Origin: Dyadobacter subterraneus
GTDB lineage: Bacteria; Bacteroidota; Bacteroidia; Cytophagales; Spirosomataceae
Assembly: GCF_015221875.1 (NCBI RefSeq)
Contig: NZ_JACYGY010000001.1
Span: forward strand, 3,078,501-3,142,500
Reading direction: 5' to 3'
Length of the DNA: 64,000 bases
The position numbers were made by a program, and so were the translations under genes. Shown here piece by piece: positions 9,294-18,245 of the stretch (positions are counted from its first letter, which is position 1; each line of letters begins with the position of its first letter). The notes under the pieces were generated by a model. The model was not told where the DNA came from, did not search any database, and worked only from the letters and a program-made list of their open reading frames with translations.

Positions 9294-10682
9294 ATGTTAA
9301 AATTCAAGATATTTTCAGGCATACTAATCGCTGGATTGATCCCTTTTCTTCCGGCAAATGCTCAGAAAAAAGCAGCTGAAAAAACAAAGCAGCCCAACAT
9401 TATTATCATACTGACAGACGATATGGGATTTAGTGATGTAGGAACTTTTGGCGGGAAATTCGTTCCAACACCCAATATTGACAGGATCGCGAAAGAAGGA
9501 ATGAAATTCACACAGTATTATAGCGCCGCTCCAATCTGCTCTCCATCCAGAACAGGTTTGCTCACAGGAATGTATCCGGGAAAATGGAATTTTACCACTT
9601 ATCTGGATAATAAAAAGCATAACAAGGATGCGGAACAAATTGATTTTTTGAATACGGAAGCACCCACAATGGCGAAATTTTTTAAAAAGGCAGGATATGC
9701 AACCGGGCATTTTGGAAAATGGCATATGGGCGGCGGCAGAGATGTGACAAATGCGCCCGGCTTTGAGAAATATGGATTTGACGCACATGCGAGTACATAC
9801 GAAAGTCCTGATCCGGATCCTGCGCTGACTGCAACAAACTGGATATGGTCGGATAAAGACAGTATCAAAAGATGGGACCGGACGCAGTATTTTGTTGATA
9901 AAACACTTGATTTCATGCAGAAACACAAGGGACAGCCATGTTTTGTCAATCTCTGGCCGGATGATGTTCACACGCCCTGGGTACCCAGAACTGAAACTGA
10001 ATATAAAGGTAAATTTCCGATGAATCCGCAGGAGGAAGAAGCTTTTAAATTGGTGTTGAAAGAATACGACGTACAGATCGGGAGGCTACTGGATGGTTTG
10101 AAAGAAATAGGAGAGGACAAAAATACCATCATCATTTTTACAAGTGACAATGGTCCGTTACCTAGTTTCAAAGGAAGCCGGGCAGCAGGTTTAAGAGGAT
10201 CCAAACTTTCCCTGTATGAGGGTGGTACTAGAATGCCGTTTATTGTTAGCTGGCCTGGTCATATCCCCGAAGGTAAAACAGATGATAACTCCGTATTAAA
10301 TGCACTTGATTTATTGCCATCGCTGGCAAAAATAGCTGGTGTATCATTACCAGAAAATTATAAAGGAGATGGCATTGACCGAAGTACTTTATTTTTCGGG
10401 AAACCTTCTGTCAGGCAAAAGGATATATTCTGGGAATATGGCAGGAATAATATTGCCTATGCCTATCCAAAAGGAGAGGATAAAAGTCCGAATCTGGCGG
10501 TGCGTTCTGGTAACTGGAAACTATTAATGAACAGTGATGGCTCGGATGTGCAGCTATACAATATCGTAAAAGATAAAAATGAAACTTCAAATTTCGAAGC
10601 AGCACAGCCCAAACTCACCAGCGAGCTAAAAGATAAATTGATAACCTGGTGGAAATCGCTGCCCAAACTTGGTTCAGAATAA
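9294..10682 (+). CDS. Cys-type sulfatase (periplasmic), 462 aa
   Basis: Type I sulfatase of the alkaline-phosphatase superfamily. A signal peptide ends at ANA/Q. Metal-binding Asp pair is at 42-43 (LTDDMGFSD), and the maturation motif C82-S-P-S-R followed by TGLLTG marks the cysteine converted to formylglycine. GKWHMGG and FTSDNGP supply further active-site residues. It hydrolyses sulfate esters. The partner M28-like gene and the leader promoter at 7756 place it in the putative sulfur-regulated set. A formylglycine-generating or anSME maturase must be encoded outside this window. Confidence 0.92.
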   Translation: MLKFKIFSGILIAGLIPFLPANAQKKAAEKTKQPNIIIILTDDMGFSDVGTFGGKFVPTPNIDRIAKEGMKFTQYYSAAPICSPSRTGLLTGMYPGKWNFTTYLDNKKHNKDAEQIDFLNTEAPTMAKFFKKAGYATGHFGKWHMGGGRDVTNAPGFEKYGFDAHASTYESPDPDPALTATNWIWSDKDSIKRWDRTQYFVDKTLDFMQKHKGQPCFVNLWPDDVHTPWVPRTETEYKGKFPMNPQEEEAFKLVLKEYDVQIGRLLDGLKEIGEDKNTIIIFTSDNGPLPSFKGSRAAGLRGSKLSLYEGGTRMPFIVSWPGHIPEGKTDDNSVLNALDLLPSLAKIAGVSLPENYKGDGIDRSTLFFGKPSVRQKDIFWEYGRNNIAYAYPKGEDKSPNLAVRSGNWKLLMNSDGSDVQLYNIVKDKNETSNFEAAQPKLTSELKDKLITWWKSLPKLGSE

Positions 10683-10743
10683 TCTGGGACAGGTTTGGGC
10701 AACTGTTTTTTAATTATCAATTTGAAAAATGCTGATTGATAAT

Positions 10744-10855
10744 TATTTATTGTTCAAATACCTCTTTTATCAAGACCTGATAATTTTGTTCGAGTCGTTT
10801 TGCAATTTCAGGGTGCTTGATCATCTGATCATCCATTAATAAGTTTGATCCGATA
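10744..10855 (-). pseudogene. C-terminal remnant of an unidentified gene
   Basis: On the minus strand an open segment reads RIGSNLLMDDQMIKHPEIAK and so on to a stop at 10744, after KEVFEQ. It looks like the end of a real protein (amphipathic, biased composition) with nothing upstream. It abuts the AraC pseudogene, so the interval 10.7-11.7 kb appears to be a site of gene decay. I cannot name the family. Confidence 0.3.
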
Positions 10856-10889
10856 CGACGACAGGCGGTCTAGGATTGTTGATAGTCCA

Positions 10890-11669
10890 ATGCGTTTCAC
10901 CACGGATTTCTACATCATCATGCTCAAACGGAACGTAATATTTAAAATAAAAGACGGACAAAATTATTATGATTTTGATGAAGGTTTGATGGCATTTATG
11001 GCTCCGGGACAAATGATCAGTGTTGACAGTACCGACGTCAATGATGCAACAGGCTGGCTTTTAGTTTTTCATCTTGACATTATCCATAATTATCATTTAG
11101 GTAAAACCATCAAGGAATTTGGATTCTTTTCTTATGCGGTAAATGAAGCTTTGCACTTATCTGACAAGGAAGAAAACAGGGTGGAAGGGGTCCTGAAAAA
11201 TATTCAGCACGAATAACATTCTTCCATGGATCAGTTTAGTCAGGATGTTATGATCTCTCATCTTGATTGGTTGCTCAATTATTCGAACCGTTTTTATAAC
11301 TGGCAATTTCTCACACGTTAAACAGCGGGTAAGGACTTATTAGTCAAACTTGATGAATTACTGACAGATTATTTTAATACCGACAAAGTACAGGAGCTCG
11401 ACCTTCCCTTAGTGCTCTATCTTTCAGACAAGCTTTACGTTTCACCACATGATTTGACCGATATGCTGCGAAAGCTAACCGGACAAAGCACTCAGCAGCA
11501 TATTCATCTCCAACTCATCGAAAAAGCCAAAGGAATTTTATCGACGACTAACTTATCCGTCAGTGAAATGGCATATCAATTAGGTTTTTAACACCTGCAA
11601 TCATTCAGCAGATTATTTAAAAGTAAAACCAACTTATGACCTCTTGAATATAGAAGTTCTTTTAATTGA
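10890..11669 (+). pseudogene. AraC-family regulator pseudogene with four in-frame stops
   Basis: One continuous frame from about 10890 to 11669 encodes an AraC protein interrupted only by stop codons: TAA at 11214, TAA at 11319, TAA at 11589 and TGA at 11637. Around them the sequence is intact: a cupin-like start (DFYIIMLKRNVIFKIKDGQ, FMAPGQMISV), then DKLYVSPHDLTDMLRKLTGQ, NLSVSEMAYQLGF-stop-HLQSFSRLFKSKTNL, the normal HTH layout. The lack of frameshifts points to point mutations. The first 123 codons could still give a truncated cupin domain. Confidence 0.8.
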
Positions 11670-11802
11670 AGTGGATGTAAGTTGTTAAGGTAAGTGACAA
11701 ACAAAGCACCTTAAAGGCGCTTTGTTTGATAATGTTGGGACGAAACTTGAATTAATTCTTTGATGATTTGGCGTTATCAACGCCTTAGATTATTAGTTCC
11801 GC

Positions 11803-13128
11803 CTAGAATTTGCGATATGTTCCTCCCAGATATTGGTTGGCCTCTTCTTCTGCGAATTGTGCTTTTTTTGCATCCCAGTGCAATGTTTTGTTAGGGAATC
11901 GGCCGGCAATTACACCAAGCAAAATGGTTTCTGTAAGGCGGGAAGCGTAAGAAAATGGCGCGCTGCAAGTCGCTTTTCCCAAACATGCATCCACAAACTC
12001 ATGGTAATGTTTGTGCACCTCTGAACTGTACTCCCGAACCGGTTCACTCAACTTGAATTGCGAAATATCGATGTCCTTATAGGCACCATCAACAATAAGT
12101 TTCGGCATTACCTGGAAATGCGGAAGATACAATCTACCTTTTTCTCCGATGAACATCGCACCCTGGTCGTGCAGATCAGCTCCGTCTGGAAGCATCAAAT
12201 CTTCGCGTTGTTTATCTGCACCTATACCATCATACCAAACCCATTTCAGCGTATCCGCTGTATATTTTGTTCCCGGAAATTCATAGGTAACCATGTTTTT
12301 TTCAGGGTATCCAAATCCGTTCGGTTTTCTGCAATTTGTTGTGATTGTTCTAGGTACATCCAGCTGCAAAGCATTGTACGGTGTATCAAAAATATGGACA
12401 CCCATATCGCCCAACGTAGCACAGCCATAATCTACGAGTTTCCGCCAGTTGCCGGGATGATAAAAACCATCTTTGTACGGCCTTTCTGCCGAAGTTCCCT
12501 GCCATAAATTCCAGTCCAGGTTGGCCGGTACAGGATCGCCGGTTTCAGGTACTGGACCATTATAACCCCAGTTTTTTGGTGACCAGGCTCTAACAGTGTG
12601 TACTTTTCCTACAATGCCCGATTGGATGAGCAAAGTAGCCAGTTTGTAGTCGTAAAAAGAATGCACCTGGATGCCCATCTGGGTTACCAGTTTTTTGTCT
12701 TTGGCAATTTTGTCCATTGCCCTTGCTTCTTTTACATAATGTGTAAGTGGTTTTTGGCAATAAACAGGTTTATTCATTTCCATAGCCATGATCGACGCCG
12801 GCGCGTGTGTATGATCAGGAGTGGACACAATCACTGCGTCAATGTCCTTACTCATTTCTTTGAGCATCACACGGTAATCCTTATATGTTTTTGCATTTGG
12901 AAACTTGGCAGCCACACTCGCCAAAACGGTTGAATCAACATCGCAAAGTGCTACCACATCGACATTGCTATGTATCGAGATAGAGGCCAGGTCCGCCTGA
13001 CCCATCCCGCCTAAACCGATGTGAGCGGTTCTTAAACGTTTATCGGCAGAAAAAGCCCAGGATTCAGCTGGGATCATAGCAAGGGAAGACAAGGCCGCCG
13101 CATTTTTAAGGAACTCTCTTTTGTTCAT
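11803..13128 (-). CDS. Gfo/Idh/MocA-family oxidoreductase with Tat-like leader
   Basis: A 441-aa protein that starts MNKREFLKNAAALSSLAMI, the Tat-like leader common on this family in Bacteroidota, cleaved near ESWAFS. A dinucleotide-binding fold follows (AHIGLGGMGQADL, VVALCDVD, DAVIVSTPDHTHAPASI) and the catalytic-lysine motif KPVYCQKPLTHYVKEAR. Periplasmic members of this group act on glycosidic sugars in cooperation with sugar hydrolases, but the substrate is unknown. It is monocistronic, flanked by a pseudogene and a decayed region. Confidence 0.88.
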   Translation of the reverse strand: MNKREFLKNAAALSSLAMIPAESWAFSADKRLRTAHIGLGGMGQADLASISIHSNVDVVALCDVDSTVLASVAAKFPNAKTYKDYRVMLKEMSKDIDAVIVSTPDHTHAPASIMAMEMNKPVYCQKPLTHYVKEARAMDKIAKDKKLVTQMGIQVHSFYDYKLATLLIQSGIVGKVHTVRAWSPKNWGYNGPVPETGDPVPANLDWNLWQGTSAERPYKDGFYHPGNWRKLVDYGCATLGDMGVHIFDTPYNALQLDVPRTITTNCRKPNGFGYPEKNMVTYEFPGTKYTADTLKWVWYDGIGADKQREDLMLPDGADLHDQGAMFIGEKGRLYLPHFQVMPKLIVDGAYKDIDISQFKLSEPVREYSSEVHKHYHEFVDACLGKATCSAPFSYASRLTETILLGVIAGRFPNKTLHWDAKKAQFAEEEANQYLGGTYRKF

Positions 13129-13508
13129 GAATTGAAAGGTTAAATTTTTTTGGGCTAGAAATTAAGTATACAGAAATGCGTTTAGAAACCCCTGGTGTCT
13201 CACAAATCAGCAGATTCCTGGAAAAGCTTAAAATTGAGTCGTTTTTAGGTCAATTCCAAAAGTTGAGGGAAATGTTGGTGAGGAATTTTGAAGTTTTTTA
13301 AACGGCTTTGGCTGAAGATGGAGCTTGAAAGTTGCCTTTGTATTTGCAAAGGACCAGTATTGCCGCAGGCTTAGGGACGGATACTTGCTATATGGAAAAG
13401 TTGTTGTAGGGTAAGAAGGTCTAATTCCTGGAGATAAGGGGACAATTAATTAATTGCCCTGATGCAAAAATTTTAAAAGACCGTAGCAGCTGGTAGATAT
13501 AGTTATCG

Positions 13509-13694
13509 GCAGTTTTTGATATTACGCTGCAAAAATGGATACCGCATTTGGCACAGGGCGCTTCGGTTGTATTTACACCATTAAACGCAGCACATTCACC
13601 AATTGCTTTAAAAGGTAATAGTATTTATCCAGGATTATTATATCAGGGAACCGGGACTATTGTGGATAAATATTGGCGTCCACCGGTGCCATAG
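13509..13694 (+). pseudogene. Short-chain dehydrogenase remnant
   Basis: A short open segment reads FDITLQKWIPHLAQGASVVF, then TPLNAAHSPIALKGNSIY. This matches the SDR stretch before the catalytic Tyr (LPHLxxGASVVFTSS...KGNSIYSASKAAL), but the YxxxK region is gone and stops flank it on both sides. The remaining 13129-13800 interval holds no other gene. It supports decay around the AraC/reductase cluster. Confidence 0.4.
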
Positions 13695-13799
13695 AAGGCA
13701 TGCAATCTCAAAAGTTTATTCGGTTTACCGGATCGACACATTGATTTCCAAAACATCCTTTCATACAAGTCTTCATGGAAAATAGGGTTATCTAATTCT

Positions 13800-14606
13800 T
13801 CAACCAGGAACTGTGGTGGGATTATATCCAAATTGCTTTTTAAAAGCAAAAGAAAAATGTGACAGATTTTCGAATCCAACATTCAAATAAACATCCGAAG
13901 GCTTTATATTTTTTTCAAATATTTGGTAGTGCGCCAGTTCTAACCTTTTTTTTGTTAACCATTTCCCAGGCGAACTTTTAAATGCCTTTTGAAAATCTTT
14001 TTTAAAGGTGGTCAGGCTTCTGCCTGTTAAGTATCCGAATTTGTTCAGCGAAAGGTTAAACATGTAATTTCTCTCCATGAAATCTACCAAATCGATTTTC
14101 CCAGGTTCTTCAAACTGGCCAAGCAAACAATCAACACGGGTGTCAATAGCGCGGAGAACACGGATTGCCTCTTCCATTTTAAAAACAGCCAGATCGGCTG
14201 GCAACGCGTCTGCAAGTTTGAAGTAAGGCGTCAAGGAATTGAAAAGACTTTCCAATAAGGGATGATCTTCCAGTAACATCTCTCGCGAATTATCAGAAGC
14301 TTTATTAATAAGGGGATGAGCCAGGTAATACTGCCGCAATACATCGGGCCTGAATACAATTGAAATTGCTACACATGGTTCTCCATCCAGAGGTAATTTG
14401 CTCATCCGGCCCAGCTGATTCCGGGGAATGAGTACGGTATCACCAGGGAAAAATTGATATAACTTGTCGGCCGTAACAATCCTTACCTCACCGGAAATTA
14501 CGCGAACCAATGCGGGATTTGGCAGGATCAACTCCCGGCTATAGTGCTTTTCCTTTTTACATGAAATAAATACTTCCGCTACATTTTTTGCAGTTGATGC
14601 TTCCAT
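13800..14606 (-). CDS. AraC-family transcriptional regulator
   Basis: This 268-aa protein has an N-terminal cupin-like domain (NPALVRVISGEVRIVTADKL, FFPGDTVLIPRNQLG) and a C-terminal AraC HTH domain (FNLSLNKFGYLTGRSLTTFK, then SDVYLNVGFENLSHFSFAFK, QFGYNP). It is the last gene of a minus-strand group: epimerase-like SDR at 17.5 kb, broken aldo/keto reductase, small NAD(P)-binding protein, AraC. The spacing to the preceding gene is 8 bp, so it is co-transcribed and probably autoregulates the operon, perhaps through the direct repeats at 17528. Confidence 0.85.
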   Translation of the reverse strand: MEASTAKNVAEVFISCKKEKHYSRELILPNPALVRVISGEVRIVTADKLYQFFPGDTVLIPRNQLGRMSKLPLDGEPCVAISIVFRPDVLRQYYLAHPLINKASDNSREMLLEDHPLLESLFNSLTPYFKLADALPADLAVFKMEEAIRVLRAIDTRVDCLLGQFEEPGKIDLVDFMERNYMFNLSLNKFGYLTGRSLTTFKKDFQKAFKSSPGKWLTKKRLELAHYQIFEKNIKPSDVYLNVGFENLSHFSFAFKKQFGYNPTTVPG

Positions 14607-14614
14607 ATTCCAAG

Positions 14615-15271
14615 TTAATCAAAATCTTCCTGATAATGTTTGATAGCAAGGTTGTTCATTAATTTGTTTGGCGATCCATTTTTTGCTACACCAATCAGGC
14701 AGTTGGCTAATACAGCTACATCAATACTAAAAGCTTCCGAAAAAAGATCTAAGACATTTGTAACATATCTTACAATGGTTTGAACGAGCGGTCTTTTGTA
14801 ATTACTATCGGAAGGCTTAATAAAAGCAGGTCTGAATAAAAAAATGTTATTGCTGAGAAATGCCAGCTCTCTTTCAGGGCGTCCTTTAATTCGTCCCTGC
14901 AAAGAAATTCCTTTTTCCTCCTGGCTTGCAGAAGCGCCGCTTACAAAGCAGAATCTCAATTGCGAATTTAGTTCCAGCATCTGCTTTGCGGCATATAACG
15001 CATATTCAAAAGTGATCCTGATATACTCCTCTGCCGTTACAGCCGACTGCGGAACCCCTAAACACCATATACAGGCATTTGCCTCAATATCTTTTGTTAT
15101 CGCGGAGTAATCCAGAAAATCTTTTAGAATGAGCTCTTTTAATTTTAGATTGATGACTCCCGTCGACCTGCGAACCAGCAAAACGACTTCCGTAACGGTC
15201 GGATCTGCCAAGAGTTGTTTTAACACTTCCTGACCTAGAAATCCTGTCGCTCCTGTAAGTATGATTTTCAT
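14615..15271 (-). CDS. NAD(P)-binding atypical SDR protein, 218 aa
   Basis: The N-terminal MKIILTGATGFLGQEVLKQL is the glycine-rich Rossmann motif of atypical/extended SDRs (NmrA/HSCARG-like nucleoside-diphosphate-sugar epimerase annotation). The expected continuation VVLLVRRS, CIWCLGVPQSA and FCFVSGASAS follows. The length fits oxidoreductases that act on small ketones or serve as NADP sensors. It lies 18 bp downstream of the broken aldo/keto reductase and 8 bp before the AraC gene, within one operon. No specific substrate can be proposed. Confidence 0.75.
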   Translation of the reverse strand: MKIILTGATGFLGQEVLKQLLADPTVTEVVLLVRRSTGVINLKLKELILKDFLDYSAITKDIEANACIWCLGVPQSAVTAEEYIRITFEYALYAAKQMLELNSQLRFCFVSGASASQEEKGISLQGRIKGRPERELAFLSNNIFLFRPAFIKPSDSNYKRPLVQTIVRYVTNVLDLFSEAFSIDVAVLANCLIGVAKNGSPNKLMNNLAIKHYQEDFD

Positions 15272-15289
15272 GATGAAGAATTTATCAAC

Positions 15290-16382
15290 TTAATATTTCC
15301 CCGGCACCATCTCCACCGTGAGCGGCAGAACAGGCGGCTGTACACCATTCACTTCAATACCTCCGTGATGAAACATTTTTGAGTAAGGCCGGTAAGCAGA
15401 TACAAAAGTGGCTGGTGGCGTAGATAACACATCTAATGCATCAGTTTCTTCCTTGCTAAGTTTGATATCAGCAGCCAGACAATTAGCTTCCAGTTGATCA
15501 AGATTGCGTACACCAATTAAAGTGGAGGCAACGCCGGGTCGGCTCATTACCCAGGCTAAGGCGATATCCGCCTGACTGCTTCGATGTTCTTCTGAAATCT
15601 CTTTCAGCTTGTCTAAAATTTTGAATTCTTTTTTCCCAAGGATATCAGATCTTTCGTTGATATTCATTCTGCTGCCAAGTACGTTTCCTCCATTTTCCCT
15701 ATTATACTTTCCTGATAAAATACCGCCTTTTAATGGTGCCCAGGCGGTTACTCCTAACCCTAATTCCAATCCCATAGGGATTAGCTCATCCTCAATGGTT
15801 CTTTCTAATAGTGAATATTCAATTTGCAATCCCACAAACGGAGCCCAATCTTTAAGCACAGCCATAGTTTGCGCCTGGGCTATTTTCCATGCAGGAGCAT
15901 AACTGACACCAATATATCTTACTTTGCCACTAATCACCAGGCTGTTTAACGTTCGCATAGTTTCTTCCATTGGCGTGTTCCAGTCCCACTGGTGAATCCA
16001 AAGAAAATCAATGTAATCTGTCTGCAAACGCCTGAGTGATTGATTTACACTTTCCAAAATCGCTTTGGTGCCGCCGCCCCCGCCGTTTGGATTGCCGGGA
16101 AAGGTATTGCCGCCAAATTTAGTGCCAATAACCATACCTGTTCGGATATTAGATTGTCTGCCAACCACATCTCCAATGATTTTTTCGGAATGCCCCATTG
16201 GTATATATATTGGCGGTGTCAATAAAATTACCGCCAAGTTCCATAAACCGATAAATAATCTTTTTGGAATCCGCAGCGTTTGCACCCCATTTCCAGTCGT
16301 CCCCAAGCGTCATTCCGCCCAGGCAAAGCGGACTCACTCTAAGTCACGACCTGCCGATCGTTTTATATGCTGTTAAATACAT
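15290..16382 (-). pseudogene. Aldo/keto reductase, broken by a stop and a frameshift
   Basis: The natural start is the ATG at 16382 (MYLTAYKTIGRS). The frame is then interrupted by TGA (16344-16346), continues LRVSPLCLGGMTLGDDWKW to NFIDTANIYTNG, and must shift frame at a run of four C on the plus strand (16193-16196; three would restore it) to continue GHSEKIIGDVVGRQSNIRTG. The rest is a normal aldo/keto reductase with IDFLWIHQWD and a C-terminal cofactor region. An uninterrupted 338-aa frame exists only with a non-homologous N-terminus. Two independent lesions favour a pseudogene over a read error, though the homopolymer one could be technical. Confidence 0.8.
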
Positions 16383-16433
16383 TTTAATATTAGTTAATTT
16401 CTTATTATTAGAATGTGTGAAATGAAAATGAAG

Positions 16434-17477
16434 TTATTTAACAATTCCTAAGCGAATCAGGCTTTCGGCAGTGGCTGTTATTGCTTCTTCCGTAGAACGG
16501 GGTGACCAACCTAGCATGCTTACTGCTTTTTTATTGGTTGTATTCATCACTTTGCCCAAAAATGGAATAATGGCTTTTGCCACGGGATTTGTCAGTGCTG
16601 CAATCCGCACCAGCGTGTTCGGCAATTCTTTTGCATTTACCTTGTTGGCCAAAGCGCTCATATTTTGTTTTAATATTTTAGCGATATCCACCATCCAGAT
16701 ACTCTCGCCCGCAGTGGCAATAAAGCGTTGTCCTTTCGCTGCCGGTTCAGTCATCACCCGCAAATGCAGATCAGCTACATCGCGCACATCTACATAAGAA
16801 GAGTTAACCTTTGGGCAGCCCGGCATTTTTCCTTCCATCATACTTTTAAGAAAGTGAATGGAATGCGAATAATCGGGACCCAGTACGGGCCCTAAAACGC
16901 CAACCGGATTAACTACTGAAAGTTCCAGCCCATCGCCTTCCCTTTCAATAAAATCCCACGCTGCCCTCTCAGCCAGCGTTTTTGATTTTTGGTAAGCAGG
17001 CACATCTCCGGTTGTGATCGTCCAGTCTTTTTCTGTAAAAGGAATTGTTTGAGGTTTGTGTCCGTAAACTATTGCGCCGACTGCGGAGGTAAGCACCACA
17101 CGTTTTACACCTGACTTACGAGCGATCCGTAAAACGCGAAGTACACCTTCTCGGGCAGGTATAATCATTTCATCCTCGTGCTCATATTGGTTCAAAGGGG
17201 TTGGGGATGCCACATGCAGCACATAAGTACATCCTGTGATGGCTTCGATCCAATTTGCATCTGACCCTAATTCTGCGACTATAAATGATAAGCGATCACC
17301 GGCTTCAAAACCGCCTTCTTTTAGCATGGCCCTTACATCAGGTTCGCGCGTTAATGACCTGACGGTAGTTCTCACCTGATAACCTGCTTCTAACAATTGC
17401 AGAATACAATGCACGGCGATGAATCCGGATCCACCGGTTACCAACACTAATTTTTTACTATTTGAATTTGTTGTCAT
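16434..17477 (-). CDS. Extended SDR, dihydroflavonol-4-reductase-like
   Basis: This 347-aa protein has the Rossmann motif KLVLVTGGSGFIAVHCILQL at the N-terminus and VLHVASPTP. VVLTSAVGAIVYG and YQKSKTLAERAAW place the catalytic Tyr and Lys (YxxxK). The family reduces aldehydes and ketones with NADPH in the cytoplasm. The frame is open from 17501, but MTTNSNSKK at 17477 is the natural start just before the fold. It is the first gene of the minus-strand reductase/AraC operon and has two direct repeats upstream. Substrate unknown. Confidence 0.82.
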   Translation of the reverse strand: MTTNSNSKKLVLVTGGSGFIAVHCILQLLEAGYQVRTTVRSLTREPDVRAMLKEGGFEAGDRLSFIVAELGSDANWIEAITGCTYVLHVASPTPLNQYEHEDEMIIPAREGVLRVLRIARKSGVKRVVLTSAVGAIVYGHKPQTIPFTEKDWTITTGDVPAYQKSKTLAERAAWDFIEREGDGLELSVVNPVGVLGPVLGPDYSHSIHFLKSMMEGKMPGCPKVNSSYVDVRDVADLHLRVMTEPAAKGQRFIATAGESIWMVDIAKILKQNMSALANKVNAKELPNTLVRIAALTNPVAKAIIPFLGKVMNTTNKKAVSMLGWSPRSTEEAITATAESLIRLGIVK

Positions 17478-17527
17478 CTGATTAATAATTTGATGCAACA
17501 AAGATCGGGGTGATTAGAATCGAGCGT

Positions 17528-17562
17528 TTTGTTTAAAAGTCCGAAATTACTTTGTTTAAAAG
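17528..17562. promoter_or_regulatory. Two 12-bp direct repeats upstream of the reductase operon
   Basis: TTTGTTTAAAAG occurs at 17528-17539 and again at 17551-17562, 23 bp apart, just upstream of the SDR start at 17477. Two half-sites in direct orientation about two helical turns apart is the usual AraC-family operator form, and the operon ends with an AraC gene. The rest of 17563-17826 shows no gene. Confidence 0.45.
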
Positions 17563-17826
17563 GCGCGTTACTCTATCACGTTTGTTTAACGATTATTTGG
17601 TTTATTTCCTGAGAAACAATAGCAGACATTATAGAGGAAGTATTTGGAAAGGCAAAATATTGGTTCAAATATCAAAACCTGGTTTAAAAGACCATTATTT
17701 GAGATAATATTGAAATTGTTTCAAAATGTATTGACTAATCCCCGTGAGACTGGTGCAAGACACATAAATTAAGAAAGTGTATTGCGCAATAAAAAAAAGG
17801 TCAAACCTGATTAAGATTTGACCTTG

Positions 17827-17899
17827 TGATCCCGCTGGGATTCGAACCCAGGACCCATACATTAAAAGTGTATTGCTCTACCAGCTGAGCTACGGAATC
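17827..17899 (-). tRNA. tRNA-Lys (anticodon TTT), copy 1
   Basis: The reverse complement folds as a 73-nt tRNA: acceptor GATTCCG with CGGGATC, D-arm AGCTCAGCTGGTAGAGCA, anticodon loop CTTTTAA (anticodon TTT), and T-loop GGTTCGAATCC. CCA is not encoded. The sequence is identical to the copy at 18099. Confidence 0.96.
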
Positions 17900-17949
17900 G
17901 TTTTTTACTGTTTCCAGTGGTAAAATTGCTGACGATTATTGCAATTTTG

Positions 17950-18033
17950 TGTCCAAGAGGAGAGTCGAACTCCCATACCCAAACGGGCACTACCCCCTCA
18001 AAGTAGCGTGTCTACCAATTCCACCACCTGGAC
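17950..18033 (-). tRNA. tRNA-Leu (anticodon GAG)
   Basis: An 84-nt class II tRNA on the minus strand with acceptor GTCCAGG/CTTGGAC, anticodon loop TTGAGGG (GAG), and a long variable arm (TAGTGCCCGTTTGGGTA). T-loop is GTTCGACTC. It lies between the two identical tRNA-Lys genes. Confidence 0.94.
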
Positions 18034-18098
18034 ATTACTGAGGTATTTATTTTTATTCCGCTGAAATTCGATTTGAACTACGAAGGAACTTTTTCTTG

Positions 18099-18171
18099 TG
18101 ATCCCGCTGGGATTCGAACCCAGGACCCATACATTAAAAGTGTATTGCTCTACCAGCTGAGCTACGGAATC
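18099..18171 (-). tRNA. tRNA-Lys (anticodon TTT), copy 2
   Basis: Identical over its 73 nt to the tRNA-Lys at 17827. It is the promoter-proximal gene of a Lys-Leu-Lys cluster read on the minus strand. Confidence 0.96.
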
Positions 18172-18245
18172 AATTATTTTTGCAGTTGGAATAGCCGTGA
18201 CGTTTTCCGTAATTGCGATGCAAAAGTAGAATTCTTAAAAGTCAA

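Noticed and set aside
9324..9971. 215-codon minus-strand ORF within the sulfatase at 9294
   Set aside because: Shadow frame of a strongly supported sulfatase; its Cys/Ile/Phe-rich composition is typical of antisense frames.
12058..12507. Plus-strand ORF of 149 codons
   Set aside because: Shadow of the Gfo/Idh/MocA gene on the minus strand.
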